Shown: positions 25,144 through 33,322 of the stretch, one piece after another
Numbering within the stretch: position 1 is the first letter of the stretch
Layout: the number at the start of each line of letters is the position of its first letter
DNA from: Ruminococcus sp.
GTDB taxonomy: Bacteria > Bacillota > Clostridia > Oscillospirales > Ruminococcaceae
Length of the DNA stretch: 57,641 bases
NCBI GenBank assembly: GCA_015066665.1
Contig: SVNX01000013.1
Span: forward strand, 1 to 57,641
Reading direction: 5' to 3'
Program-made: the position numbers and the translations under genes
The notes under the pieces: generated by a model
Told to the model about the DNA's origin: nothing
The model's database searches: none
The model's input: the letters and a program-made list of their open reading frames with translations, nothing else

Positions 25144-27084
25144 ATGAAAATGAGAAAAATGGCTGCCGGTATTTTCGCCGCAGCAATTGTATTTGCCGCA
25201 GCCGTGCCGGCAGTACAGAATGCCGTACCGAGAGATGCTGTTTATGCGGATGCAATGTCTTCTGCTGTAAAGAGCGATCTCAAGCCGAATTACAATTATC
25301 AGGAAGGTCCGCTGACATATCAGTACTGCCAGCAGGGCTATATCCAGATCATGGACTGCGATTCGACTGTGGAAACCGTGGAAATTCCGGAGACCATCGA
25401 GGGCTATCCGGTTACCATTCTGTATGGTGAGAGCTTCCAGGATTGTACCAATCTGAAGAGCGTTACCATTCCGAAGACCGTCACCAAGATCGGTGCCTAT
25501 GCATTCTGTAATTGTACATCCCTGGCTGAGGTGAAGGGCATGGAAGGCCTGCAGATCATCGCTGACTCTGCATTCCTGAGCTGTACCGCACTGACCGGTC
25601 TGACTCTGCCTGACACACTCCAGCGTGTGGATGCTTATGCATTCGGCTACTGCACTTCCATTCAGGAAATGACACTGCCCGGCAGCATTATTTCCATGGG
25701 TGAGTATGTCTTCTCCAACTGCACCAGCATGAAGAAGCTGACACTGAGTGAGGGCTTCACAAGACTGGGTACTTATGCACTGTACATGTGCAAGGGTCTG
25801 GAATCTGTGGACATCCCCAGCACACTGACCCATGTGGCAAGCGGTGCGTTTGCTGAGAGCGGCATCCAGTCCATCGTATTCCCCGATACCGTACAGCAGA
25901 TCGACAGCTTTGCCTTCAATAACTGTGCACAGCTCAAGAGCGTAACTCTGCCCGACGGTATGACCATCATCAACATGAACACCTTCGCCGGCTGCGCAGC
26001 ACTGGAGGAAGTGAATATTCCCGACACAGTTACCGATATCAAGATCAACTCCTTCCTGGACTGCATCTCGCTCAAGACCATCAAGCTCCCCACAAACCTG
26101 ACCTATCTTGGTGAGTATGCATTCTACGGCTGTACTTCTCTGGAGTCCATCCCGCTGCCCGAGGGCCTCAAGACACTCGACAACTATGCACTGTGCAGAT
26201 GCCCCGCTCTGACTGAGGTGAAGCTTCCCTCCACACTCGAGACCATCGGTGCTTATGCATTCTATGATTCCACAGGCCTCAAGACCATCTCCATCCCTGC
26301 TTCTGTAAAGAAGATCGGCAGCTATGCATTCTTCAACTGCACCGGCCTTGAGAGCGTTGTATTCGAGGGCGAAATGGAGAAGGTTGGTATCTGGTGCTTT
26401 GCAAACTGCACCGGCCTGACCGACATCCAGCTGCCTTCCAACCTGAAGACCATGAGCAATCACATGCTCTACTCCTGCACATCCCTGAAGGAGCTTGAGA
26501 TTCCGGAGACTGTGACCACACTCGATCGCTATGCTCTGGCAGGCTGCTCTTCCCTGACACCTCTGAATCTCCCTGAGAGCATCACAGAAGTGAAGGAATA
26601 TGCCATCGGTTATGATTCCGGTGCCATTCCGTCCGTTGACAGCAACATCACCATCGTCAGCGATTCTTCCGCTGTACAGGATTTTGCTACCAACAACAAC
26701 CTGACCATGGAGGGTCTGGAGCCCCCGACAACTGAGCCGACGACTGAACCGACCACAGAACCGACTACCGAGCCGACAACTGAGCCGACAACCGCTCCCA
26801 CAGCACCTTCTGAAACAACAGAAGAGCTGACCACGGGTACCGTACAGGATGTCAAGGTGGGCGACGTGAACAAGGACGGCGACGTTACACTGATGGATGC
26901 CATCTATCTGCAGAGATACATCATGGGCAATCTCCCGATCGCTGCTGACCAGACCACCGGTGCTGACCTCAATGCCGACGGCAAGGTAAATGCATTTGAT
27001 CTGGCAATTCTGAAGATGAAGCTGCTGTCCGGTGATGAACAGATCCCTGCGCCGACAGAAATGTCTCCGGAGCAGATGCAGTAA
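25144..27084 (+). CDS. secreted leucine-rich-repeat (BspA-like) protein with C-terminal dockerin
   Basis: 646 aa. A signal peptide (about 1-30) precedes about 17 LRR_5/BspA-like repeats (about 75-515). They have the form LKSVTIPKTVTKIGAYAFCNC, the surface LRR type used for protein or host binding. A Pro/Thr/Glu linker of PTTE repeats (about 529-558) leads to a type I dockerin (about 572-632). Its two calcium loops, GDVNKDGDVTLMDA and ADLNADGKVNAFDL, are intact. Dockerins bind cohesins, so this protein should dock onto a scaffoldin or an anchored cohesin. It has its own promoter and a perfect terminator. Confidence 0.94.
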   Translation: MKMRKMAAGIFAAAIVFAAAVPAVQNAVPRDAVYADAMSSAVKSDLKPNYNYQEGPLTYQYCQQGYIQIMDCDSTVETVEIPETIEGYPVTILYGESFQDCTNLKSVTIPKTVTKIGAYAFCNCTSLAEVKGMEGLQIIADSAFLSCTALTGLTLPDTLQRVDAYAFGYCTSIQEMTLPGSIISMGEYVFSNCTSMKKLTLSEGFTRLGTYALYMCKGLESVDIPSTLTHVASGAFAESGIQSIVFPDTVQQIDSFAFNNCAQLKSVTLPDGMTIINMNTFAGCAALEEVNIPDTVTDIKINSFLDCISLKTIKLPTNLTYLGEYAFYGCTSLESIPLPEGLKTLDNYALCRCPALTEVKLPSTLETIGAYAFYDSTGLKTISIPASVKKIGSYAFFNCTGLESVVFEGEMEKVGIWCFANCTGLTDIQLPSNLKTMSNHMLYSCTSLKELEIPETVTTLDRYALAGCSSLTPLNLPESITEVKEYAIGYDSGAIPSVDSNITIVSDSSAVQDFATNNNLTMEGLEPPTTEPTTEPTTEPTTEPTTEPTTAPTAPSETTEELTTGTVQDVKVGDVNKDGDVTLMDAIYLQRYIMGNLPIAADQTTGADLNADGKVNAFDLAILKMKLLSGDEQIPAPTEMSPEQMQ

Positions 27085-27119
27085 ATGACTGCTCAAATAG
27101 CTGAATAATGTATGAAATG

Positions 27120-27150
27120 ACCGGTGCAGCTTTTGCTGCACCGGTTTTTT
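27120..27150 (+). terminator. terminator of the LRR-dockerin gene
   Basis: The 11-bp stem ACCGGTGCAGC/GCTGCACCGGT with a TTTT loop is followed by TTTTTG. Confidence 0.95.
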
Positions 27151-27157
27151 GCTGCGG

Positions 27158-27187
27158 TTGACAAATCCCCATCACCCGTGCTATAAT
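27158..27187 (+). promoter_or_regulatory. promoter of the RNA methyltransferase pair
   Basis: TTGACA (27158-27163), an 18-nt spacer and TATAAT (27182-27187), directly after the terminator above. Confidence 0.9.
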
Positions 27188-27216
27188 AGAGAAAAAAGCG
27201 GAAGGCGGTGCATTTC

Positions 27217-27951
27217 ATGGAAGACGCCATGCATCGGGAGCCGATCGGCGGCGGTATTTTTGTCTATACATCACAGGAGCATCGGTTCGGAACGGATGCT
27301 TTTTTGCTGACCCATTTCAGCCGGTACAGGGAAAAGGATGTGGTCTGCGAGTTCGGCACGGGCTGCGGCATCATTCCCCTGCTCATGCAGAAGCATCGCC
27401 CGCCGAAGCAGATCTATGCACTCGATATTCAGGAGCAGGCGATTGCACAGCTGCAAAAGGGCATTGCCGACAGCGGACAGCCTGCCATTACGCCGGTGCT
27501 GGCCGATCTGCGGGAGCTGTGGACGGAGGCCCCCCTCGGACAGCTCGATCTCGTGCTGTGCAATCCCCCCTATCAGCCCTGCGGCAGCGGCTATGAATGC
27601 GGTCTGGAAGCCCAGCGCATCGCCCGCCACGGTGTGTTCTGTACGCCGGAGGATGTGTGTACGGCCGCCGCAAAACTCCTGAAATTCGGCGGCAGAGTCT
27701 GCGTCTGCGGCAGACCCGAACGCCTGCCCGATTATATCTGTGCCATGCGTGCAGCCGGCACCGAGCCGAAGCGTCTGCGCTTTGTCTCGAAAACAGCAGC
27801 GGACATGCCCTGGCTCTTTCTGCTGGAAGGCAAGAAGGGCGCCAAGCCCTTTTTACAGATGGAAAAGCCCTTTATTATGTATGAAAACGGTGCGCTCACC
27901 AAGGAAGCGGATGCACTGTATACGAACGGATCGGAGGAAGCGGACGCATGA
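27217..27951 (+). CDS. tRNA1(Val) adenine-37 N6-methyltransferase-like (TrmN6/YfiC)
   Basis: 244 aa. A Rossmann SAM domain shows VCEFGTGCGIIPLL and the N6-adenine motif NPPY (LVLCNPPYQPCGSG). The N terminus, with HRFGTDAFLL, is characteristic of the TrmN6/YabB family that methylates A37 of a tRNA. The start is the ATG at 27217, about 8 nt after GGAAGGCGG; a GTG at 27208 overlaps that SD and is rejected. It overlaps rsmI by 4 nt, the common Firmicute pairing. Confidence 0.92.
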   Translation: MEDAMHREPIGGGIFVYTSQEHRFGTDAFLLTHFSRYREKDVVCEFGTGCGIIPLLMQKHRPPKQIYALDIQEQAIAQLQKGIADSGQPAITPVLADLRELWTEAPLGQLDLVLCNPPYQPCGSGYECGLEAQRIARHGVFCTPEDVCTAAAKLLKFGGRVCVCGRPERLPDYICAMRAAGTEPKRLRFVSKTAADMPWLFLLEGKKGAKPFLQMEKPFIMYENGALTKEADALYTNGSEEADA

Positions 27952-28784
27952 GCGGAATTTTATATGTCACAGGTACCCCCATCGGCAATCTGGAGGATAT
28001 CACACTCCGGCAGCTGCGGATTCTCGAGGAGGTCGATTTCATCGCCGCCGAGGATACCAGAGTCACCCGCAAGCTGCTGACACATTTTGAGCTGAAAACG
28101 CCCCTCGTCAGCTATCACGATCACAGCGGCATCGCTGCGGCACAGGCCATTGCCGACCGCATTGCTGCCGGAGAAAACTGCGCCATCGTGACCGATGCGG
28201 GCATGCCCTGCATCTCCGACCCGGGCGAGGATCTGGTCAGAATCTGTCGGGAACGAGGCATCAGCGTGCAGGCAGTGCCGGGGCCGAGTGCTGTTGTGAC
28301 GGCTCTGGCCGTCAGCGGCGGCAGTACCGCACAGTTCACGTTCTATGGCTTCCTGCCGGTGGATAAGAAGCCCCGAAGGGCCATGCTCACGGAGCTGGCT
28401 GTCCAGACCCATACTGCCATCCTCTATGAAGCACCCCACAAGCTCTGCCGGACGATTGCCGATCTGCAGGCCGCCTGCGGCGGTGCACGGATGGTTGCCT
28501 TCTGCCGTGAGCTGACCAAGCTCCATGAGGAGGTGCGCCGCATGACGCTCGATGAGGCGGCGGCCTATTATGAGGCGAATGCCCCCCGTGGTGAGTTCGT
28601 GCTCGTGCTCGAGGGGGCATCACCGGTGCAGAGTGAATTCACCGCCGCAGATGCCGTGAAGATCGCAAAAACCTATCTGGAACAGGGCATGTCCGCCACA
28701 GCCGCTGCAAAGCTGGCCGCCAAGGAAACGGGCTGTACCAAAAATGAGATCTACCGGCTGCTGCACGAAGAGGAAAATGGGTGA
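27948..28784 (+). CDS. rsmI: 16S rRNA 2'-O-ribose C1402 methyltransferase RsmI
   Basis: 278 aa. The N terminus LYVTGTPIGNLEDITLRQL, AEDTRVTRKLL and VTDAGMPCISDPGEDLV are diagnostic of RsmI (YraL), which acts with RsmH on C1402 of 16S rRNA. The C-terminal extension (about 235-278) is normal for the family. It is coupled to the upstream methyltransferase by an ATGA overlap. Confidence 0.96.
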   Translation: MSGILYVTGTPIGNLEDITLRQLRILEEVDFIAAEDTRVTRKLLTHFELKTPLVSYHDHSGIAAAQAIADRIAAGENCAIVTDAGMPCISDPGEDLVRICRERGISVQAVPGPSAVVTALAVSGGSTAQFTFYGFLPVDKKPRRAMLTELAVQTHTAILYEAPHKLCRTIADLQAACGGARMVAFCRELTKLHEEVRRMTLDEAAAYYEANAPRGEFVLVLEGASPVQSEFTAADAVKIAKTYLEQGMSATAAAKLAAKETGCTKNEIYRLLHEEENG

Positions 28785-28812
28785 TTTTGCCGCTCTGATT
28801 CAAAATCAGCAG

Positions 28813-28841
28813 TTGACAAGATGCCGATTATACGGTATAAT
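28813..28841 (+). promoter_or_regulatory. promoter of the amidase-queH pair
   Basis: TTGACA (28813-28818), a 17-nt spacer and TATAAT (28836-28841). Confidence 0.9.
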
Positions 28842-28917
28842 TAAACTAATGATGTCTGCAGGGCGGACAGATACAGAGCCGTGCAGAATGTGAAGGACGG
28901 AAAGAGAGGACACTTAT

Positions 28918-29724
28918 ATGTCAAAAAAACTTGATTGGGTCGACCTGTATGCCCGTGCCCGCTGGGATCGTCTTGCCGGTGCGGCCGTTGTGCTTGTGCT
29001 GCTGATCATTGTGATCGTGGCCATGTGCGGTGCCTGCGGCAAAAAGGACGATGTACCCGCCAATACCAATGTACAGACCACACTCCCCACACAGCCGGCC
29101 ACGGAGGCCGAGCCGGACAATTCCCGTGCCGTATATCTCAGCCCCTCCACCCAGTATGATAATCTCTACGCCTGCGACAACAAGACATCCGAGAAGGATG
29201 CCATGATCGATCTTGCCAATCGTGTGAAGGCACTGCTCGAGGCCGATGGCTATACTGTGTATATGTGCGGCCCCGAATATTCCGTCAAGACCAAGGTCGA
29301 TGAGGGCAACACGCTCCGCTGCGGTGCCTATGTGGCGCTGCACAGCAATTCCGGCGGCGAGTCCGGAAACGGACAGGGTACGGAGTGCTTCTATAACTCG
29401 AATGTAACCGGCAGCCGTGAGCTGGCCGAGTGCGTCTATAACAAGATGGCAGCCCTCACACCCACGGAGGATCGCGGTCTGAAGGATGAGACGCATCGTG
29501 ACCTCTATGAGATCACCAACAATGAGACTGCCTGCTGTCTGCTTGAAGTGGAATTCCATGATATCAGCAATCTGGCACAGTGGATTCTGGACAATCAGGA
29601 TGCTTCCGCCAAGGCCATTGCCGACGGCATCAAGGCCTATCTGTCCATTGCACCCTCCATTCCGGAGCAGGCCACCGATCCCACCCACGAGACCATGGCA
29701 TGGAATTCGGAGATCGAGCACTGA
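28918..29724 (+). CDS. N-acetylmuramoyl-L-alanine amidase-like protein (Amidase_3)
   Basis: 268 aa. One membrane anchor (about 18-37) and a short Thr/Pro linker place an Amidase_3 domain (about 72-245) outside the cell, where such enzymes cut the sugar-peptide bond of peptidoglycan. ALHSNSGG and LLEVEFHD match the later zinc-ligand and catalytic-Glu motifs. The usual first ligand motif (DPGHGG) is replaced by YLSPSTQYDN, so the metal site differs from the textbook enzyme. GAAAGAGGA lies upstream of the ATG. It overlaps queH by one base. Confidence 0.85.
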   Translation: MSKKLDWVDLYARARWDRLAGAAVVLVLLIIVIVAMCGACGKKDDVPANTNVQTTLPTQPATEAEPDNSRAVYLSPSTQYDNLYACDNKTSEKDAMIDLANRVKALLEADGYTVYMCGPEYSVKTKVDEGNTLRCGAYVALHSNSGGESGNGQGTECFYNSNVTGSRELAECVYNKMAALTPTEDRGLKDETHRDLYEITNNETACCLLEVEFHDISNLAQWILDNQDASAKAIADGIKAYLSIAPSIPEQATDPTHETMAWNSEIEH

Positions 29725-30332
29725 TGGTAAAGCGTAATTTTCAGCGTGAGATGGAGCAGATCCTCGCAGTGAGAAAGCCCCGTGTGCTTCTGCACGCCTG
29801 CTGCGCCCCCTGTTCAAGCGCCGTGCTGGAACGTCTTGTGGCACAGGCCGAGATCACGCTGTTTTTCTACAACCCCAACATCCTCCCCGAGGAGGAGTAT
29901 CGTTATCGGCTGACGGAGCTGAAACGGCTTTTGCAGGAGATGCCCCTGCCCGGAGAGATCGGGCTGATGGAGGGCACCTACGAGCCGGAGGCCTTCCTTG
30001 CCTTTGCAGAGGCACTGGCGGACGAACCGGAGCGGGGTGAACGATGCAAAAAATGCATCCGCATGCGTCTGGAAGCGGCTGCACGAGCCGCCAGGGAAAT
30101 CGGTGCGGATTACTTCGCCACGACCCTGACGGTAAGTCCGCATAAGGATGCCGTCTTCATTAACGAATGCGGCTTTGCGGTAGCAGAAGCCTATGGCATT
30201 GCGTGGCTGCCTTCTGATTTCAAGAAGAAAGAGGGATACAAGCGTTCCATCCAGCTGTCCCATGAATATGATCTGTATCGTCAGAATTTCTGCGGCTGCC
30301 CGTTTTCAGCGGCAGCATGTGAAGAGAAATAA
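29724..30332 (+). CDS. queH: epoxyqueuosine reductase QueH
   Basis: 202 aa. HACCAPCSS (Cys26, Cys27, Cys30), CKKCIRMR and the late FCGCPFS give the cysteine pattern of QueH (DUF208). QueH reduces epoxyqueuosine to queuosine in tRNA using an Fe-S cluster and replaces QueG in many anaerobes. It starts in the TGATG overlap with the amidase gene; the long open frame from 29580 is a shadow of that gene. No other queuosine gene is in the window. Confidence 0.94.
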   Translation: MVKRNFQREMEQILAVRKPRVLLHACCAPCSSAVLERLVAQAEITLFFYNPNILPEEEYRYRLTELKRLLQEMPLPGEIGLMEGTYEPEAFLAFAEALADEPERGERCKKCIRMRLEAAARAAREIGADYFATTLTVSPHKDAVFINECGFAVAEAYGIAWLPSDFKKKEGYKRSIQLSHEYDLYRQNFCGCPFSAAACEEK

Positions 30333-30335
30333 ACG

Positions 30336-30365
30336 AACCGGCACCCATTAAGGGTGCCGGTTTTA
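30336..30365. terminator. terminator between convergent queH and the CPBP gene
   Basis: The 11-bp stem AACCGGCACCC/GGGTGCCGGTT with a five-base loop is followed by TTATTTT on the plus strand. Confidence 0.9.
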
Positions 30366-30398
30366 TTTTGGGGACAATGAAAGATAGGGCGGAGCACA

Positions 30399-31076
30399 TC
30401 ACCCGATCACCACCACAAAGAGATCATACAGCACATGCAGCACCACCGGTACCGCAAGGCTGCGGGACTTCAGGAAGCTCCAGCTGAACAGTACGCTCAG
30501 TGCCATGACCTCAAGAAATCCGAAGCTTGTGAAGGCATACACAAAGATCCCTTCGCTTATCCACTTCGGGAAATGGATCGCAAGGAACAGCAGTGCATTT
30601 ACAAGCACCGCCTGCCATGTGCGGCCTTCCTTGACGGTACTGTTGAGCAGCCAGCCGCGGAAAACAGATTCTTCCGTGATGCCCACAAATGCGATCCAGA
30701 TCAGATCCGTGGGCTTCCATTCCGGAGACAGCCCGATGCGGCCGTGATTCACCCATGCAGCCGCTGCCGCATACAGCAGGAACAGACCGATCCATGGCAG
30801 CCACGGCAGCCAGTTGACCTTCTGGGTCAGCATTTCTTTGCGGGAAATATGCATCTCCTCTGCAAAGTGCCCCATCAGCCAGAATGCCGGAAGCGTCCAG
30901 ACCAGATTCTTGATCACGCCGCTTTTGAGCAGCTGCAGAATCCATTCGCCGGCGCCGACGGATGCGGCCCATCCGTCCAGTACATCCCTGAACCACAGTT
31001 CAAAAACCGCCCAGATTCCGAAAAAGAGTACGCAGTAGAGCAGAAGTGTCCAGTGCAGGGCTTTTGACGTTTTCAT
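30399..31076 (-). CDS. CPBP-family intramembrane metalloprotease
   Basis: 225 aa, multi-pass. The three CPBP motifs are visible: TEESVFRGW (EExxxR), AIHFPKW (His) and a late LHVLYD (His). CPBP/Abi proteases process prenylated or membrane proteins and often accompany bacteriocin, immunity or LytTR systems. It is the last of three tightly spaced minus-strand genes, 4 nt after the membrane protein gene, so it is part of the LytTR operon. The substrate is unknown. Confidence 0.92.
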   Translation of the reverse strand: MKTSKALHWTLLLYCVLFFGIWAVFELWFRDVLDGWAASVGAGEWILQLLKSGVIKNLVWTLPAFWLMGHFAEEMHISRKEMLTQKVNWLPWLPWIGLFLLYAAAAAWVNHGRIGLSPEWKPTDLIWIAFVGITEESVFRGWLLNSTVKEGRTWQAVLVNALLFLAIHFPKWISEGIFVYAFTSFGFLEVMALSVLFSWSFLKSRSLAVPVVLHVLYDLFVVVIG

Positions 31077-31080
31077 GCGG

Positions 31081-31857
31081 TTATTCCTCCGCAGGGTTCA
31101 GCTCGAATGTGACTTCGCCCGTGTTCAGCACATAGGCATCGGGGAAGGCACCGTCCTGACTGAGATAGTAGTTCAGATCGGTCTCTGCATCGGCCGAAAG
31201 GACATGGCAGGTCAGATGCAGCGTGTAGCTGTTCTGCCAGGCATCCTCCTCCATGCCGCTGATGATGCAGGTCGGCATATCCTCGCTGTAGAGTGCCTGG
31301 CTGTAGCCGGAAACCGGCTCGCCATTCTCCAGAAGCGTCCCCTCCACCAGAAGGATGCTGTCCTGCGGGATGTCTGCATCAGCATCGACATAGACAAGAT
31401 AATGCGGGTGGAGTTCGTCCGTCAGCTCCTCGGCGGAAAAGCAGGTGAATTCAAAAATGCCGCTTGTTTCTTCGGATTTTGTGTAGCCGGCGTTGCTGTC
31501 CATGGAGTAGACACTGCGGTAGCCCTCGGCCATCTCCTCGGCGGAATACATGCCGATCTCCATCCCTGTGCTGACCACATGAGTTTCGGTGGATGTGACG
31601 ACGCTGAATGCCCCCGCAGCGGCAATCACAATGGTCAGCAGGATGGGCATGATCATTGCCACCATGACCAGCAGCAGGATGAGCGGCATCCAGAGCGGTG
31701 AGAGCATTTTTTTCTTGTTGGTTACGCCCTCGGCAAGGCGTTTGTTGATGACGTGCTTGTAGATGAAGTAATAAATCAGTGTGCCGCCGCCGATGATGAG
31801 CAGTGTTGCACCGGCAAAGAGCACCATGAATAACATAACAACGGACATATTTGTCAT
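31081..31857 (-). CDS. two-helix membrane protein with extracytoplasmic domain, LytTR partner candidate
   Basis: 258 aa. Two hydrophobic segments (about 6-30 and 55-86) are joined by a basic cytoplasmic loop (KHVINKR, TNKKK). An acidic domain of about 170 aa follows, with no motif I recognise. It sits 12 nt after a LytTR regulator and 4 nt before a CPBP protease. In streptococcal LytTR systems the gene next to the regulator encodes a membrane inhibitor of it, so that role is possible here by context only. It does not look like DUF3021. Confidence 0.8.
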   Translation of the reverse strand: MTNMSVVMLFMVLFAGATLLIIGGGTLIYYFIYKHVINKRLAEGVTNKKKMLSPLWMPLILLLVMVAMIMPILLTIVIAAAGAFSVVTSTETHVVSTGMEIGMYSAEEMAEGYRSVYSMDSNAGYTKSEETSGIFEFTCFSAEELTDELHPHYLVYVDADADIPQDSILLVEGTLLENGEPVSGYSQALYSEDMPTCIISGMEEDAWQNSYTLHLTCHVLSADAETDLNYYLSQDGAFPDAYVLNTGEVTFELNPAEE

Positions 31858-31869
31858 AGAAACTCCTCC

Positions 31870-32316
31870 TTAGATTCCGTAGGCGTCACGGAAAATATAG
31901 TAATAGCTGCGGGTGACATCCACCACAGCACCGTTTTTGAGTGTCAGGATGAATTTGGTACGCAGAGTCGGCTTGATCCTGCTCACGCTGTTCCGTGCGA
32001 TGATGACTGAGTTGCTGATGCGCATGAATTTTTCACTGTCGAGCAGAACCTCAAGCTCCTTGAGACGTTCGGTCAGGCTGTATTCGCCGTCCATCGTGTG
32101 CAGGATGACATTTTTGCCGAAGCTCTCGATATAGACGATATCTTCTGTGCGGATGCGGCAGACAGCATCCTCCCTGCGGGCATTGAGAAAGGCTGCGCCC
32201 TTCTGCCGTTCCTGCAGGATGAAGTCGGCATCGTCGGAGATCTGAAAGCCATGTAAGGTCAGCAGAGCTTCCAGCTCTGCGTAATGTTCTTCGGAAACGC
32301 TGAGTTTGATTTTCAT
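31870..32316 (-). CDS. LytTR-family transcriptional regulator
   Basis: 148 aa. The C-terminal LytTR DNA-binding domain (about 52-146) includes RTEDIVYIESFGKNVILHT, KFMRISNSVIIA and ILTLKNGAVVDVTRSYYY, the usual LytTR strand pattern. A short N-terminal part (1-50) lacks a receiver phosphoacceptor, so this is a stand-alone LytTR regulator, not a response regulator. The start is the ATG at 32316 behind GGGGAG; the open frame extending to 32532 runs through the promoter and repeats. A 21-bp phased repeat array lies just upstream and is the likely autoregulatory site. The operon continues with a membrane protein and a CPBP protease. Confidence 0.93.
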   Translation of the reverse strand: MKIKLSVSEEHYAELEALLTLHGFQISDDADFILQERQKGAAFLNARREDAVCRIRTEDIVYIESFGKNVILHTMDGEYSLTERLKELEVLLDSEKFMRISNSVIIARNSVSRIKPTLRTKFILTLKNGAVVDVTRSYYYIFRDAYGI

Positions 32317-32361
32317 GTTGTCTCCCCTTCCTGGAAATTTGTACCGCCGGTCGGTGTCATT

Positions 32362-32390
32362 ATCATACCACACATGCGATGGGAATGCAA
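32362..32390 (-). promoter_or_regulatory. promoter of the LytTR operon
   Basis: Minus-strand TTGCAT (plus 32385-32390), a 17-nt spacer and TATGAT (plus 32362-32367). Confidence 0.85.
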
Positions 32391-32475
32391 GGGGTTTGGC
32401 ATACTTTGCACTGCCGCCGGAATGGATTGCAGAACCGCCGGAACGGATTGCACGCTGGGCGGAATGGATTACATT
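32385..32475 (-). promoter_or_regulatory. 21-bp phased direct-repeat array, probable LytTR binding sites
   Basis: Three tandem 21-bp units (32413-32433, 32434-32454 and 32455-32475) share CCGGAAYGGATTGCA-like sequence. The pentamer TTGCA/TTACA recurs at 32406, 32427, 32448 and 32469, and an ATGCA at 32385, within the -35 hexamer, keeps the same phase. A 21-bp centre-to-centre spacing is typical for LytTR dimers contacting successive turns of one DNA face. The array lies upstream of, and in helical phase with, the operon promoter. Confidence 0.75.
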
Positions 32476-32563
32476 TGGGGGCAACCCTGCGCAATCACGG
32501 GACTTTGTTTCTTGCGGGATACGCCATGCCATGTCCCTGTCAGATTCTGTCGAAACTTACTGC

Positions 32564-32592
32564 TTGCAAAAGCCGCAGAATTGTGGTATAAT
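32564..32592 (+). promoter_or_regulatory. promoter of pth-mfd
   Basis: TTGCAA (32564-32569), a 17-nt spacer and TATAAT (32587-32592). Confidence 0.85.
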
Positions 32593-32675
32593 GAATACCG
32601 ATATGAACGCAGACGGCATGATTCATTTCTGCCGTCTAAAGCTGTTTCTGCACAAAATGCAAAGGAGTACATAAA

Positions 32676-33302
32676 ATGGGTATTATGGATATTTTTGCAC
32701 AGCTCTCCGCATCCTCCCAGAATGCCGGAGGCAAGCCCGAATTTCTGCTCGTGGGTCTGGGCAATCCCGGCATGACCTATGAAAACACCCGCCACAATGC
32801 GGGATTCATGACACTCGATGCCCTCGCAAAGGCACACAGCACCGATATCATGCGTATGAAGTTCAAGGCCTACTGCGGTGATGTGGTGCTGGGCGGCAGG
32901 AAATGCCTCCTGCTCAAGCCCAATACTTATATGAACAACAGCGGTGAGGCCGTAGTCGAGGCCATGCAGTTCTACAAGCTCGATATGGATCATGTGATTG
33001 TAATCTATGATGATATCTCCCTCGATGTGGGCAAGCTCCGCATCCGCCGCAAGGGCAGCGACGGCGGCCACAACGGCATCAAGAGCATCATTGCCCTGAC
33101 CGGTTCCCAGGATTTCGCCCGCATCAAAATCGGCGTCGGCAAAAAGCCCCATAAGGACTACGACCTTGCAAAATGGGTGCTCAGCAAATTCACAGATGAC
33201 GAGATGAAGCAGATGGAGACCTCCTGCAGGAATGCCTGTGAGTGCCTCGAGCTGATGGTCGCCGGCAAGACGGATACGGCCATGAACAAGTTTAACGCCT
33301 GA
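32676..33302 (+). CDS. pth: peptidyl-tRNA hydrolase
   Basis: 208 aa. LLVGLGNPGMTYENTRHNAGF holds the catalytic His of Pth. LKPNTYMNNSGEAV and GSDGGHNGIKSI complete the family signature. Pth recycles peptidyl-tRNA released from ribosomes. A lead segment of about 20 aa before the domain is slightly longer than usual. AAAGGAG lies upstream of the ATG. It is followed after 20 nt by mfd, a common Firmicute pair. Confidence 0.97.
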   Translation: MGIMDIFAQLSASSQNAGGKPEFLLVGLGNPGMTYENTRHNAGFMTLDALAKAHSTDIMRMKFKAYCGDVVLGGRKCLLLKPNTYMNNSGEAVVEAMQFYKLDMDHVIVIYDDISLDVGKLRIRRKGSDGGHNGIKSIIALTGSQDFARIKIGVGKKPHKDYDLAKWVLSKFTDDEMKQMETSCRNACECLELMVAGKTDTAMNKFNA

Positions 33303-33322
33303 CGATCCCTATGAGGTGAACC

